Shown here one piece after another: positions 15,594 to 24,912 of a stretch of 64,000 nt of DNA. The stretch covers positions 1-64,000 of the forward strand of contig DAISJM010000003.1 of the NCBI GenBank assembly GCA_036821485.1. The letters run 5' to 3'. Every line of letters begins with the position of its first letter. The first letter of the stretch is position 1. A program made the position numbers and the translations under genes. The DNA is from DAISJM01 sp036821485. Its GTDB lineage: Bacteria > Verrucomicrobiota > Kiritimatiellia > CAIQIC01 > JAGNIJ01. The notes beneath the pieces are model-generated. The model saw nothing but the letters and a program-made list of their open reading frames with translations. It was not told where the DNA came from and did not search any database.

Positions 15594-17813
15594 CTATGGA
15601 ACTATACCGAAGGCGTGCAGAATCTGATACTGCGGAATCACGGGTTCCGTGTCGTTCCATCCCCAATTGGCGCCCGCGGCAAGAATGCTGCCCGAGGATT
15701 TCCGGATGAACCAGCTTCCTCCATCACGCCAGTGAACAGCCAGTTCCGCCGCGCCATCGCCATCATAGTCCATCGGTGTCGGCACGGCGGCAGACCAACC
15801 CCAGTTCGCGCCCGCGAGGAGCACCGATCCCGTCAGCCGGCGGATGTACCAGTTGCCCGCTGCGGGGTCATAGACGGCAAGATCAGCGAGCCCATCTCCG
15901 TCGTAATCTGCCGGAACGGGCACGGCAGCGGACCAGCCCCAGTTCGATCCGAGAGCGAGGACGCCACGGGAGAGAGAAGCGACGTACCAGTTGCCGTGCG
16001 CGGGATCATAGACGCCGAGGTCCGCGTTGCCATCGCCATCGTAATCGGCAGGCACAGGTATGGTGGTGGACCAGCCCCAGTTTTGTGTATGCGACAGGCC
16101 CGAGGCGCTGAAGAGGATGCGCCACATGGCGGTGCTGCGCTCATAGGTGGCGAGATCGGCGCGGCCATCCCCGTCGTAATCGGCCGGCACGGGAATGCCA
16201 TTGATCTTGCCGAAGGTCTGTTGTCGCGCACTCGCGAGCCCACTTTGGAAAATGGTCCACGTGCCCGTGGACGGGCGGAACGAGGCGTAGTCGCTCAACC
16301 CATCTCCGTCGTAATCGGCCGGAACCGGCGTCTGGCCGACGCCCCAGTTGGCGACCTGAATGAGGCCCGCGGCGCCGAGAATATACCAGTTGCCCTGTGC
16401 CGGCCAAAAGACGGCGAGATCATCCCTGTGCCGGCCCTCGAAATCCGCCGGCGTCGCGGGGTCGCCGAGGAGCAGGTAACGCAAGGCCTTGAATACATCG
16501 GTGTTATCCGCATAAGGACCGTACACCGGATCCGTATGTTCCCCATACGTCGCCAGCAGATCTGCGCTGACGCCGTGAGCGTACAGGGGCACGAGCGTGT
16601 TGGAGTGATCCGTGGCGTTGAACTTGAGCCCCGGCATCACGCCCGCTCCAAGGTTAGCAACAGGGTCCCAGGGATTGGGTTGTCCTGCGCCGGAAGCCGG
16701 GCCCCACACCATGCCGGTTTCATGATCGCACGTGACGACGACGAGCGTGTTGCTCCACGCGTTGTTGGCGTTGATCCAGTTGGTGACGGCTTGTACCGCC
16801 TGATTGAAGGCCGTCTGTTCCTCGATGAGGCGTCCGGACCGGTTGGCGGCGGCGGCCCAGTCCACGGCGCCGCCCTCCACCATGAGGAAGAATCCCGCGG
16901 AGTTCTGCTCCAGCACGCGCAGGGCCGCGCGCGTCATCATTGCGAGCGATGGCGCATTGGTGGTGAACGGGACCACGTACGGAGCGGCATGTGTGTCGCC
17001 GCTGCGCTCCTCCTGCAGCGTGGTCGCGGCCCGCGCGACACCGCACACGCGGGGATACGTCACCGCCCCTGCAGCAAGCGCGGTGAATTGCGCGGGCGCG
17101 TCGATGAAAGTCCAGGGCGTGCTGCCGCCCGCGGTTCCGGCCACAAGACTGTTCCACAGCGTCGACCCGCCGACGTAGGTGTAGTCGAAGCCCGACGACT
17201 TGAGCGCCCCGTTGTCGTCGTACAACGGATGGCCACAGCCCATGAGCACGTCGAGCAAGCTGTTGGTGATCATCTCGGCGGCGATGGCGGCGTAGTTGTT
17301 TCGCGAGGCATTGTGCGCCGCGAAAGCCGCCGGGGTCGCATGGGAAAAAGGCACGCTGGTCACCAGGCCGGCGGACTTGCCGGTCGACTTGGCATGCCGG
17401 ACGATCGGGATGACCGGCGCACCGAAGTCGGTCCAGTTAATCGCCGTGCGGTACGTCTTGCTTCCCGATGCGATGGCGGTCGCCGCGGCCGCGGAGTCCG
17501 TCAGGTTGCTGCGCGCGTAGAGGAAGTTTGACCACATGGCCACCGGATCGTAGGCGCCGAGTTTGCCGCCGCTTCCGGGTGTCGTTCCGATGTGGAGCGG
17601 GTAAGTCGAACAAGCGAGCTGGACGGAGAAATCGTCATAGGGTTCAAAGCCGAGTGCGCCGTGTTCGTAGTAGCCCGCGGCGTGGAAGGTGTTGAATCCG
17701 CCGCCGTCATCAATCAACAGGATGATGTGTTTCGGGAGCGCAGCCGATTCCTGCGCGCGGGCGGGCAGTGCCGCACCCAGGGCCAAGAACAGGATATACG
17801 ACATTAGGCGCAT
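15594..17813 (-). CDS. Secreted alkaline phosphatase with C-terminal FG-GAP/VCBS-like repeats
   Basis: A 739-aa exported protein with a signal peptide at 1-20 (cleavage near ARA-QE). Residues about 28-450 are a PhoA-family alkaline phosphatase: metal Asp35/36, nucleophile Ser107 in NLTDSAAAAT, His158 and His167, Glu313/Asp318 in MVEGGAVDW, Asp363-His364 in TCDHETG and His403 in TDHSN. It should release phosphate from monoesters outside the cell. Residues 455-739 hold about six repeats of roughly 48 aa built on ADYDGDG-xADLxxYxPxxGNWY and NWGWS. The DYDGDG loops are calcium-binding-like and the repeats may form a propeller. The next upstream gene carries the same repeat array. Confidence 0.9.
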   Translation of the reverse strand: MRLMSYILFLALGAALPARAQESAALPKHIILLIDDGGGFNTFHAAGYYEHGALGFEPYDDFSVQLACSTYPLHIGTTPGSGGKLGAYDPVAMWSNFLYARSNLTDSAAAATAIASGSKTYRTAINWTDFGAPVIPIVRHAKSTGKSAGLVTSVPFSHATPAAFAAHNASRNNYAAIAAEMITNSLLDVLMGCGHPLYDDNGALKSSGFDYTYVGGSTLWNSLVAGTAGGSTPWTFIDAPAQFTALAAGAVTYPRVCGVARAATTLQEERSGDTHAAPYVVPFTTNAPSLAMMTRAALRVLEQNSAGFFLMVEGGAVDWAAAANRSGRLIEEQTAFNQAVQAVTNWINANNAWSNTLVVVTCDHETGMVWGPASGAGQPNPWDPVANLGAGVMPGLKFNATDHSNTLVPLYAHGVSADLLATYGEHTDPVYGPYADNTDVFKALRYLLLGDPATPADFEGRHRDDLAVFWPAQGNWYILGAAGLIQVANWGVGQTPVPADYDGDGLSDYASFRPSTGTWTIFQSGLASARQQTFGKINGIPVPADYDGDGRADLATYERSTAMWRILFSASGLSHTQNWGWSTTIPVPADYDGDGNADLGVYDPAHGNWYVASLSRGVLALGSNWGWSAAVPVPADYDGDGLADLAVYDPAAGNWYIRRLTGSVLLAGANWGWSAAVPTPMDYDGDGAAELAVHWRDGGSWFIRKSSGSILAAGANWGWNDTEPVIPQYQILHAFGIVP

Positions 17814-17839
17814 GCGTTACGGCTCCCCTGTAATCTCCA

Positions 17840-19861
17840 TCACCACTCGCCGGGATTCAACATGCGGTTTAGTTGGTACTGGCGCAGGCCGGGCTCCGTG
17901 TCGCTCCAACCCCAGTTGCGACCGGGCGACAACACGTCGCCGTTCAGCTTACGCACGAACCACTGGGCGGTGGCAGGAAAGTAGATGGCCATGTCGGCCA
18001 CGGCGTCGCCGTCAAAGTCGCAGGGGATCGCGGGGGTTTCGCCCCAGCCCCAGTTGACGCCGGAGAGCAAGGTCAATCCGGTGAGACGTCGCACATACCA
18101 ATTTCCGGTCTCGCGATGAAAGACCGCGAAGTCGGCGCGTCCGTCTCCGTCGTAATCGCCGGGCGTCGGTGCGGCGGCGCTCCAGCCCCAGTTACTGCCG
18201 AGGGCCAGCGTGCCCGATAACAGCGAGCGAACATACCAGTTGCCGGATGCCGGATGATAGGCGCCGAGGTCACACGCGCCGTCCCCATCATAGTCCTCCG
18301 GCACGGGAACCGTCTCCGACCAGCCCCAGTTCTCCACGATGGTTCGTCCCGAGGCGAGCAGGATGTACCAGTTCCCGGCGGCCGGCCAGTACGCGCCGAA
18401 GTCGGTGATCTGGTCGCCATCGAAATCCGCGGCGATCGGAAGGGTGTCGGCCCATCCCCAATTCTGCGCGCGGATGGAGTGACTCCGGCTCTGCAGGATG
18501 TACCAGGTTCCGTTGGCAGGCCAGAAGACGACAGGATCGCAAATTCCGTCTCCGTCAAAATCACCCGGCGCGGGCAGCGTCTCGTTCCAGCCCCAGTTGA
18601 AGGCCCACGTGTCGGCCGACACTGAGCGGGCGATGTACCAATTGCCTTCGGCGCGCCAGACTGCGGCGAGGTCGGGCAGTGCGTCGCCGTCGTAATCTCC
18701 AGCGATCACGGCATTTGTGTGCAGCACCCGAACCCAGACGGTGGGCGATGTGGCTGTAGCGCCGAGCGCATCCCGGGCGCGCGCCGTCAACGGGAACAGT
18801 CCTGCCGGCACATTGGACCACACCACGGCGTATGGTGCGGAGGTGGCCACACCGATCAGCACCGACTCGGCGTAGAAACGTACGGAGGTGATACCGTCTG
18901 GATCGGTGGCAGAAGCGGTGATCGCGACATCGGCAGGTTCGTCGATCGACCACGCGTTGGTGGGCGAAGTGAGCACAACAGCCGGCGCGGGGTTCGGTGG
19001 CGTGGCGGCGGCAAACGCGGCCCAGGCGATGTCGAGGAGACTCGTGGTGGTCGTGGCGAATGCCGCCGTCGCCGCGGCGTTTCCTGTCGAGTTTGGATGC
19101 GAGTCGCCGGTGGACCCGCCGTACTCGCCACGCAGCCGGTTCGGATGCGTCGCGTGGTTGTCGGCATAGGCCAGCACATCGAAGAGGTCGAACACGGCAA
19201 CGTTGTTGATGCCGGGGTGTGCGGTGTTGTAGGCGGGGAGCCAGGTGTTTTTGAGCCAGTTGTTGAACGCGCGCGCGCGGTGGCCATTGGCGTCAGTCGT
19301 GCATCCATAGCAGAGTGCCGGCGCGGTTACGGGGATGAACAGGATTTCCGGGTGTGCCGCGAAGATATCCTCAAGCGGCCGGTAGATCGTGCCGCCGTTG
19401 TTGTACGTGTTGCCGGCGCCGGAGGGATGTCGGTAGACGGCCTTGTGGTTGGCGATCGTCCTTTCGCTGCTGAACGGGTCGCCCGGTTCGGTGCCGTCGG
19501 ATCCGATGTCGCTGTTGGGGTAGCAGCTCTTGAACAGAATGATGCGGTTGAACCCATTGGCGCAACCGTGGCTCTTGATGCGCCCGAGGTAGTCGTTGAA
19601 CCAAAGGATCCAGGCCTCCATGTCCGTCAGGTCGCCGGGGGTGCCGCCGAGAGAAGCCGGCCGCCCTGCGTCGGGCGAGAGCACGGTGCCGTAGGTGATG
19701 TCGTTGCGCTCGTCAATATAGGTCTTGGCCACGAGCGCGGCATCAAGCCCGTCGTTCAGCCAGTTTTCTCCGACGGAATGATGGATGAAGAGCGCATCGT
19801 TCGTTTCCGCGAAAACCGCGGAAGCAGACAGGAACACCAGCGACAGAAGGACGTTTCTCAT
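17840..19861 (-). CDS. Exported protein: hydrolase-like N-domain, Ig-like domain, FG-GAP/VCBS-like repeats
   Basis: A 673-aa protein with a signal peptide (1-18). Residues about 22-280 begin LFIHHSVGENWLNDGL and include ILFKSCYPNSDI and HPNSTGNAAATAAF. The SxGENW-type start plus a late D/H block recalls SGNH-hydrolase-like secreted proteins, but I cannot confirm a catalytic triad. Residues about 290-385 are a bacterial Ig-like domain (VVLTSPTNAWSIDEPADVAITA). The rest is six D(Y/F)DGD repeats with NWGWS and GNWYV(R) signatures, closely matching the array of the neighbouring phosphatase. It lies 26 bp upstream of that gene. Probably an extracellular surface-associated enzyme; substrate unknown. 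Confidence 0.7.
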   Translation of the reverse strand: MRNVLLSLVFLSASAVFAETNDALFIHHSVGENWLNDGLDAALVAKTYIDERNDITYGTVLSPDAGRPASLGGTPGDLTDMEAWILWFNDYLGRIKSHGCANGFNRIILFKSCYPNSDIGSDGTEPGDPFSSERTIANHKAVYRHPSGAGNTYNNGGTIYRPLEDIFAAHPEILFIPVTAPALCYGCTTDANGHRARAFNNWLKNTWLPAYNTAHPGINNVAVFDLFDVLAYADNHATHPNRLRGEYGGSTGDSHPNSTGNAAATAAFATTTTSLLDIAWAAFAAATPPNPAPAVVLTSPTNAWSIDEPADVAITASATDPDGITSVRFYAESVLIGVATSAPYAVVWSNVPAGLFPLTARARDALGATATSPTVWVRVLHTNAVIAGDYDGDALPDLAAVWRAEGNWYIARSVSADTWAFNWGWNETLPAPGDFDGDGICDPVVFWPANGTWYILQSRSHSIRAQNWGWADTLPIAADFDGDQITDFGAYWPAAGNWYILLASGRTIVENWGWSETVPVPEDYDGDGACDLGAYHPASGNWYVRSLLSGTLALGSNWGWSAAAPTPGDYDGDGRADFAVFHRETGNWYVRRLTGLTLLSGVNWGWGETPAIPCDFDGDAVADMAIYFPATAQWFVRKLNGDVLSPGRNWGWSDTEPGLRQYQLNRMLNPGEW

Positions 19862-19906
19862 GGCCCCCTCCCGCCGGTACTATACCCGGAACCGCCCCTT
19901 TTGTGA

Positions 19907-21814
19907 TCAGGGTCCGGGCGGTGTACCCTGCGCCATCTGGACCTTGAATGCCGGGCCTTCGGGTGTGGGAATCAGTCGCTGCGTCGGGTAGGCGAATTGA
20001 ATCTGTGGCCGCTTGGCGAATTCCTCAACGATACGCTTCGAGAGCCTGCTCTTGAACGACGACGCACCGCGGAAATGTGCCGGGAAAAAGAGCGAGAACA
20101 GGATGCCGCTGTCGCCGATCGTGCAAAGGACTTTCGGTTCACGCTTCGACTTCGCGACGTGATAATACTTGGAGAAGTTCTCGTCACCCTTGCGGTACAG
20201 CTCCAGCGTTTCGCGCGACTCCTCCTGGAGTATCGCCGTCAACACATCTTCCGCCTCTTTCGGCGGCGTCTCAAACGTCACCAGAATGTCCAGCCGCTCC
20301 CAGATCATCGGGTGGAGGTAGGAGTAATTGAACACGTGGTGTTTGAAGATGAAGTTGTTGGGGATAATCACCACGCGTCCGGTGTGGTCGCCTGTCTGCA
20401 GCCAGTTGCCCGTCTCCAGGATCGTGGTGCGCAGAATCTGGATATCCAGGATATCGCCCATGATGCCGTTGATCTCCACGCGATCGCCGATCTTCATCTT
20501 GGAGGACATGACGATGACGAACCAACCCACGAAAGAGGAGCACAGGTCCTGAAGGGCGATGACGACCGCGGCGGTGGCGAGACCGAGGATCGTGGCAATC
20601 GCGCGAAGATCCTCAAAAAAGAAGAACGTGAGAACGATCAACACCAGCAAAGCACAGAGATATCGCGTGAGGCGGCGCGCTACGAAGGCCTGCTCTTTCC
20701 GGGAGCGATGAATGAGGATCTGCTCGATGACCAGATCCAGGACCATGATGCTGGCAATGATGCTGAGGAGAATCATCATCTGGCGCGTGTAGCGCTGCCG
20801 CAGAGCGTTGTATTCGCTGTAGAGGAAACTGACTTCCTGGTTCACAAGATCGGAACCCTTGTCGGCCAGGGCAATCGTCTCGTCGAGCGAGGCGACCTGC
20901 GCCTCAAGGAACTTGATGCGGGGTTCGAGCATGCGCGCCTCGAACTTCGACGAACTCAGCATCCGCATGAGCCGCTTCTGGTTGGCCGAGCGCTGTTCCG
21001 GATCGGAAATCGTGGCCGAAGTTTTCTTCTCAATGGCATAACGCTGCCGCAGATTTTCGTATTCGTTGTTCACCTGTCCGATGCGTTCGCGGGCCAGCGC
21101 AAGCCATGCCGCGGTTTCCTCGCGCTGGGCGCGCAGATTGGCGGCCTGTGTCTGGTAGGCGTTGGACAAATCCGCGGAAGCAGCGATCATGCTGCGCTTG
21201 GACAAAAGTATGCGGATGCTCAACTTGGGGTTCCACTCCTGGGCATCGAGATACTTCTTGATGCGGACGGCATCGGTGCGGACGCGGATGCCCATGTCAC
21301 ACTTATCGCGGTCAAACGTGCCGGCGAGGATGCGTGCGTCGAGGTTCTTGCCCTGTTGTTCGAGCTCGGCCTGGCGATCGATCTCCTCGTCCGTGACAGC
21401 CGTCTTGCCCTTGAGTTGGTCGGAAATGATGGTGCGCTGGAGGTTGAGTTGTTGAATCTCGCGCGTCAGCACATTCCGCTTATTCTCCAGTTCGGTTGTG
21501 CTGGTGTCGATGGAGCTGAGCGTTTCGACCAGAATCTCCTGCTCGGTCTTGGGATTGCGGGAGGCGGTGGCTGCGGCCTCCTTCTTCTCAAGTTCCGCCA
21601 GACGCTGGATGTTGGCGATTTCCGTCTCGAGAACTTCGACGCGTTTACCCCAGATTTCCTTGTCACGCGGTTCGGTGACCTCATTCAGCGTTTGCTTCGC
21701 CGCCTCGAGATCGGCCCGGGCTGCTTCCAGACGCGAATCTTCCGCATGACACACGAGGACTGCAGACCCCACCACGAGAATCAGTGCCACCCACAGACGA
21801 AAGCTCTTATGCAT
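19907..21814 (-). CDS. Large mechanosensitive channel of the MscS/MscK type
   Basis: A 635-aa protein: signal peptide (1-23), a long coiled-coil periplasmic region (about 25-340, many E/K/R/Q heptads), four hydrophobic helices (about 350-450), then the MscS pore and beta domain (IATILGLATAAVVIALQDLCSSFVGWFVIVMSSKMKIGDRVEINGIMGDI) and the alpha/beta cytoplasmic domain (GRVVIIPNNFIFKHHVFNYS). It should open under membrane tension to release solutes during osmotic downshock. The start at MHKSFRLW (21814) has GGGAGGGG three bases upstream; the longer frame lacks a signal peptide at its start. Confidence 0.9.
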   Translation of the reverse strand: MHKSFRLWVALILVVGSAVLVCHAEDSRLEAARADLEAAKQTLNEVTEPRDKEIWGKRVEVLETEIANIQRLAELEKKEAAATASRNPKTEQEILVETLSSIDTSTTELENKRNVLTREIQQLNLQRTIISDQLKGKTAVTDEEIDRQAELEQQGKNLDARILAGTFDRDKCDMGIRVRTDAVRIKKYLDAQEWNPKLSIRILLSKRSMIAASADLSNAYQTQAANLRAQREETAAWLALARERIGQVNNEYENLRQRYAIEKKTSATISDPEQRSANQKRLMRMLSSSKFEARMLEPRIKFLEAQVASLDETIALADKGSDLVNQEVSFLYSEYNALRQRYTRQMMILLSIIASIMVLDLVIEQILIHRSRKEQAFVARRLTRYLCALLVLIVLTFFFFEDLRAIATILGLATAAVVIALQDLCSSFVGWFVIVMSSKMKIGDRVEINGIMGDILDIQILRTTILETGNWLQTGDHTGRVVIIPNNFIFKHHVFNYSYLHPMIWERLDILVTFETPPKEAEDVLTAILQEESRETLELYRKGDENFSKYYHVAKSKREPKVLCTIGDSGILFSLFFPAHFRGASSFKSRLSKRIVEEFAKRPQIQFAYPTQRLIPTPEGPAFKVQMAQGTPPGP

Positions 21815-21983
21815 GAACCCCTCCCGCTCGAATCGATGCCTGATTGGAATTGCCCGCCCCGCAATCTGCCACGCTGCGGCCGCTGTTTCCAGCGTAATCC
21901 GAGGCACTGTAGGGCCTAAGGGGTTGACACAAAAAAGGGGTCCGGTGATGATGCGACGGCCGTGCGGGGCCGCAGGGTTCGGA

Positions 21984-22057
21984 TGGTTGCCCGACTAGGA
22001 CTTGAACCTAGACAAACAGATCCAGAGTCTGTTGTGCTACCATTACACCATCGGGCA
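21984..22057 (-). tRNA. tRNA-Gln (anticodon CUG)
   Basis: The minus strand folds into a full cloverleaf. Acceptor TGCCCGA/TCGGGCA has the U1-A72 pair characteristic of tRNA-Gln. The anticodon stem AACAGA/TCTGTT has loop CTCTGGA (anticodon CUG), and the T arm contains GGTTCAAGTCC. The discriminator is A and CCA is encoded (21984-21986). 74 nt. Confidence 0.96.
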
Positions 22058-22074
22058 ACAGTTTTCGGACGCGT

Positions 22075-22102
22075 ATTTTAGGCAGTCGCGGCCGTAAGTC
22101 AA
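22075..22102 (-). promoter_or_regulatory. Sigma-70-type promoter of tRNA-Gln
   Basis: On the minus strand TTGACT (22102-22097) is separated by 16 bp from TAAAAT (22080-22075), 18 bp before the mature tRNA 5' end. Each hexamer has one mismatch to consensus. Confidence 0.65.
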
Positions 22103-22139
22103 TGACCGAGCTGGGAGCGTTCCGGCCAAGAGAATGGTT

Positions 22140-22628
22140 ATGAAAGTCCTTTTTGTTCGACATGCCATCGCCGCCGACAAAGCCGGCTCGTACGGATCCG
22201 ACATGGCCCGCCCTCTGACCGATGAAGGGCGCGCCCGGGCGCGGGCGGCCTTTCGGCGCCTCGCCGAATTTGCCGACCGGCCCGAGCTGATCATCTCCTC
22301 GCAGGCGGTCCGCGCGCGTGAGACAGCCGAAATCCTGAGCCTTGCCTTTAACAATGTGCCGATCCGAGAATCCGAATTTCTCAACCCGGGCAGCGATCAC
22401 CGCCGCTTCGTCGAACTCCTTGCGCCATTGCACGGCAGGCATGAAGCCATTGCCGTGGTGGGGCATGAACCCGATTTTTCCAGCATCCTCGCCCGCGTCA
22501 TCGGCGATGGTGTTGCACGTATCGAGATGAAGAAGGCCGCCAGCGCGGAGGTCGAGGTGAACCGCATCGGCAAGGGCGAGCTCCATTTCCTTGTCCCCCC
22601 GCATATGCTGGTGGGGCACGCGCAGTGA
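22140..22628 (+). CDS. sixA: Phosphohistidine phosphatase SixA-like
   Basis: A 162-aa histidine-phosphatase-superfamily protein. It has the catalytic FVRHAIA near the N-terminus, SSQAVRARETAEIL in the middle, and the second active-site histidine in AVVGHEPDFS. Length and pattern fit SixA rather than the larger phosphoglycerate mutases. The ATG at 22140 is preceded by AAGAGA at good spacing and puts the nucleophile at His8, as in E. coli SixA; the ATG at 22134 is the alternative. In E. coli, SixA removes phosphate from the nitrogen-related phosphotransferase system. The gene lies 13 bp upstream of ptsP, which fits that role. Confidence 0.85.
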   Translation: MKVLFVRHAIAADKAGSYGSDMARPLTDEGRARARAAFRRLAEFADRPELIISSQAVRARETAEILSLAFNNVPIRESEFLNPGSDHRRFVELLAPLHGRHEAIAVVGHEPDFSSILARVIGDGVARIEMKKAASAEVEVNRIGKGELHFLVPPHMLVGHAQ

Positions 22629-22641
22629 GACGGAAGGCACC

Positions 22642-24912
22642 ATGGCCAAAGACAACGTAGACTTGATTTGCAGCATCGGCGAACTGGCCGTGTTGTTTGA
22701 AAAGACCTCGAGCCTCGATGGGTTTCTGGGCAAGGTGGTCAACACGATCGCGTACCACATGAAGGCCGCTGTGTGCTCGGTCTACCTCTTCGATGACGAC
22801 AGCCAACAACTCGTGCTCGCTGCCACGCAGGGCTTGAATCCCGAGTTCGTCCGGCATGTGCGCATGAACCCCGGCGAGGGTCTCGTCGGTCAGGCCTTTG
22901 CCAATTCCAAATCGGTCCGCGAAGCGGATGGCCGTCAAAGTCCATACTTCAAACTTGTGCCCGGTTTGAACGAGGAGTCCTACCGCGCGTTCCTTGCCGT
23001 GCCGCTCCTCCGCGGCCTTTCGCGGATCGGCGTGCTGGTGGTGCAGGACCCCGTGGCGGACTATTTCAGCGAGAACGACGAGAAAGCCCTGCGCGCGATA
23101 GCCTCCCAGCTCGCGGTCACGATCGAAAACGCCCGACTGCTGATCGGCCTGCGCGAGAAGGAACCGAAGGCTCCGACGCCCCGGCCGCGCGAGGAGATGG
23201 CGAAGTTCATCAAGGGCACGAGCGCCTCCGGCGGCTGCGCGCTGGGAACCGCCGTGGAACTCGGCCGGTTTGACCCGGCGGAATATGTCGGGGCTGCCGG
23301 ACGGCATCTGACGTTGGAGGACTTCACCAAGGCCGTCGCGATGACCGAGCAGCAGATCGAGGCTCTCCAACACGAGATGGAGGAGCGCCTCTCGGATGTA
23401 GCATCCCTGATCTTCAGCGCGCACCTGCTGATCTTGAAGGATGAGTCCTTTTCCGGGGCCATGTCGGATCGCATCCGCGGAGGCGAGGAGCCCTTTTCCG
23501 CAGTTCACGAAGTCGTGGAGGGTTACGCGGCCCTTTTCTCGCGAAGCCAGAATGCGGCCCTGCGCGAGAAGACGCAGGATGTCCGCGATCTTGGCAGGCG
23601 CCTGCTGCATAACCTTGTGGGCGGCGAAATGGATCGCGCCGATTACAACGGTTGCGTGGTGGTCTGCGCCGACCTGATGCCGTCCGACATGCTGAAGGTG
23701 GTCGGCCAGCGCGCCGCGGGCCTGCTGTTGGCCGGCGGCGGGGTCACGTCCCACGTATCGATCATCGCCCGTTCATTGCGCGTGCCGATGGTGATCGTGT
23801 CCGATCGTCGCGTGCTGGATCTGCCGTCGGGCACGCGGCTGCTGCTTGATGGCGACCAGGGCACGGTGTTCATCAATCCTGAAGAAACCGTACTGAAGAA
23901 TTACGGGGAACTCGATCGGGCACGGGTACAGGCCGAAGCCGCCGAGAAGAACGTGCGTCCGGAAACCTTCACGCGCGATGGCCGCCGCGTGCACCTGCTG
24001 GCGAACATCAACCTCTTGAGCGATTTGCCCGTGGCGCTGCGCCTGAAGGCGGAAGGCATCGGCCTCTACCGGAGCGAGTTTCCCTTCATCGTTCGCAACG
24101 ATTTTCCCTCGGAGGAGGAGCAATACGTCATCTACCGCCGTATCGTGCGCGAGATGGGTGGGCGGGAGGTTGTCTTCCGAACCCTGGATATTGGCGGCGA
24201 CAAGATCCTGTCGTATTTCCCGACGGTCAACGAATCGAACCCGTTCCTTGGCCTGCGCGCAATCCGCTTCTCGCTCCGGCACCGCGAGATATTTGAGCGA
24301 CAACTGCGAGCGTTGCTGCGCGCCGGCGAGGGGGTCCCGCTGCGCATCATGTTTCCACTTGTTTCTTCCGTGGATGATTTCGTCGAGGCGCGGGATATTC
24401 TCCACGACTGCGCCCACGCTCTGGCGGAAGCGGGTATACCGCATCAGCCCCATCCGGAAGTCGGCGTGATGGTGGAACTGCCTTCCGCGGTGGAGATCGC
24501 CGACGACCTTGCCGACGAGGCGGACTTCCTGTGCATCGGCAGCAACGATCTGGTGCAATACATCCTGGCCGTCGATCGCACGAATGAACACATCGCCGAT
24601 CTTTATGTGCCGTATCATCCGGCGGTGCTCCGCGCGCTGAAGCGGATCGTGGATGCCGCCACCAAGCAGCAGACGGACCTTTCCATCTGCGGCGACATGG
24701 CGACGGATCCGCGGCTTATTCCGTTTCTGTTGGGCATCGGTCTGACGAAGTTCAGCATGGATTCGCGACGGCTGCCGCAGATACAGGAAGTCATCAGCGG
24801 CACAGATTTCAAAGCGGCCCAGGCCAAGGCGGAGAGCATGCTGCTCATGCGACGCGTGAGCGAGGTCGCGACTTTTCTTGGGTATCCGGTCATAGACAGG
24901 GAGAAGATATGA
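22642..24912 (+). CDS. ptsP: PtsP: GAF-domain phosphoenolpyruvate-protein phosphotransferase (Enzyme I-Ntr)
   Basis: A 756-aa protein. Residues about 5-165 form a GAF sensor (GFLGKVVNTIAYHMKAAVCSVYLF; VGQAFANSKSV). The Enzyme I part follows: an HPr-binding N-domain (about 185-345), the phospho-His371 in GGGVTSHVSIIARSL, and a PEP-binding TIM barrel with YRSEFPFI, FRTLDIGGDK, IMFPLVSSVDDF, CIGSNDLVQYILAVDRTN and the Cys in SICGDMATDP. It takes phosphate from PEP and passes it to an NPr-type carrier, which is not encoded in this window. The start at MAKDN (22642) has GGAAGG upstream. It is placed between sixA and a DUF481 gene (ATGA overlap). Confidence 0.94.
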   Translation: MAKDNVDLICSIGELAVLFEKTSSLDGFLGKVVNTIAYHMKAAVCSVYLFDDDSQQLVLAATQGLNPEFVRHVRMNPGEGLVGQAFANSKSVREADGRQSPYFKLVPGLNEESYRAFLAVPLLRGLSRIGVLVVQDPVADYFSENDEKALRAIASQLAVTIENARLLIGLREKEPKAPTPRPREEMAKFIKGTSASGGCALGTAVELGRFDPAEYVGAAGRHLTLEDFTKAVAMTEQQIEALQHEMEERLSDVASLIFSAHLLILKDESFSGAMSDRIRGGEEPFSAVHEVVEGYAALFSRSQNAALREKTQDVRDLGRRLLHNLVGGEMDRADYNGCVVVCADLMPSDMLKVVGQRAAGLLLAGGGVTSHVSIIARSLRVPMVIVSDRRVLDLPSGTRLLLDGDQGTVFINPEETVLKNYGELDRARVQAEAAEKNVRPETFTRDGRRVHLLANINLLSDLPVALRLKAEGIGLYRSEFPFIVRNDFPSEEEQYVIYRRIVREMGGREVVFRTLDIGGDKILSYFPTVNESNPFLGLRAIRFSLRHREIFERQLRALLRAGEGVPLRIMFPLVSSVDDFVEARDILHDCAHALAEAGIPHQPHPEVGVMVELPSAVEIADDLADEADFLCIGSNDLVQYILAVDRTNEHIADLYVPYHPAVLRALKRIVDAATKQQTDLSICGDMATDPRLIPFLLGIGLTKFSMDSRRLPQIQEVISGTDFKAAQAKAESMLLMRRVSEVATFLGYPVIDREKI

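Noticed and set aside
15615..17531. 638-aa plus-strand reading frame
   Set aside because: It runs antisense to the alkaline phosphatase, whose active-site series and repeats are intact. The sequence is Arg/Gly/Val-rich without a recognisable fold.
19997..21919. 640-aa plus-strand reading frame
   Set aside because: Antisense shadow of the MscS-type channel; no signal, motif or ribosome site.
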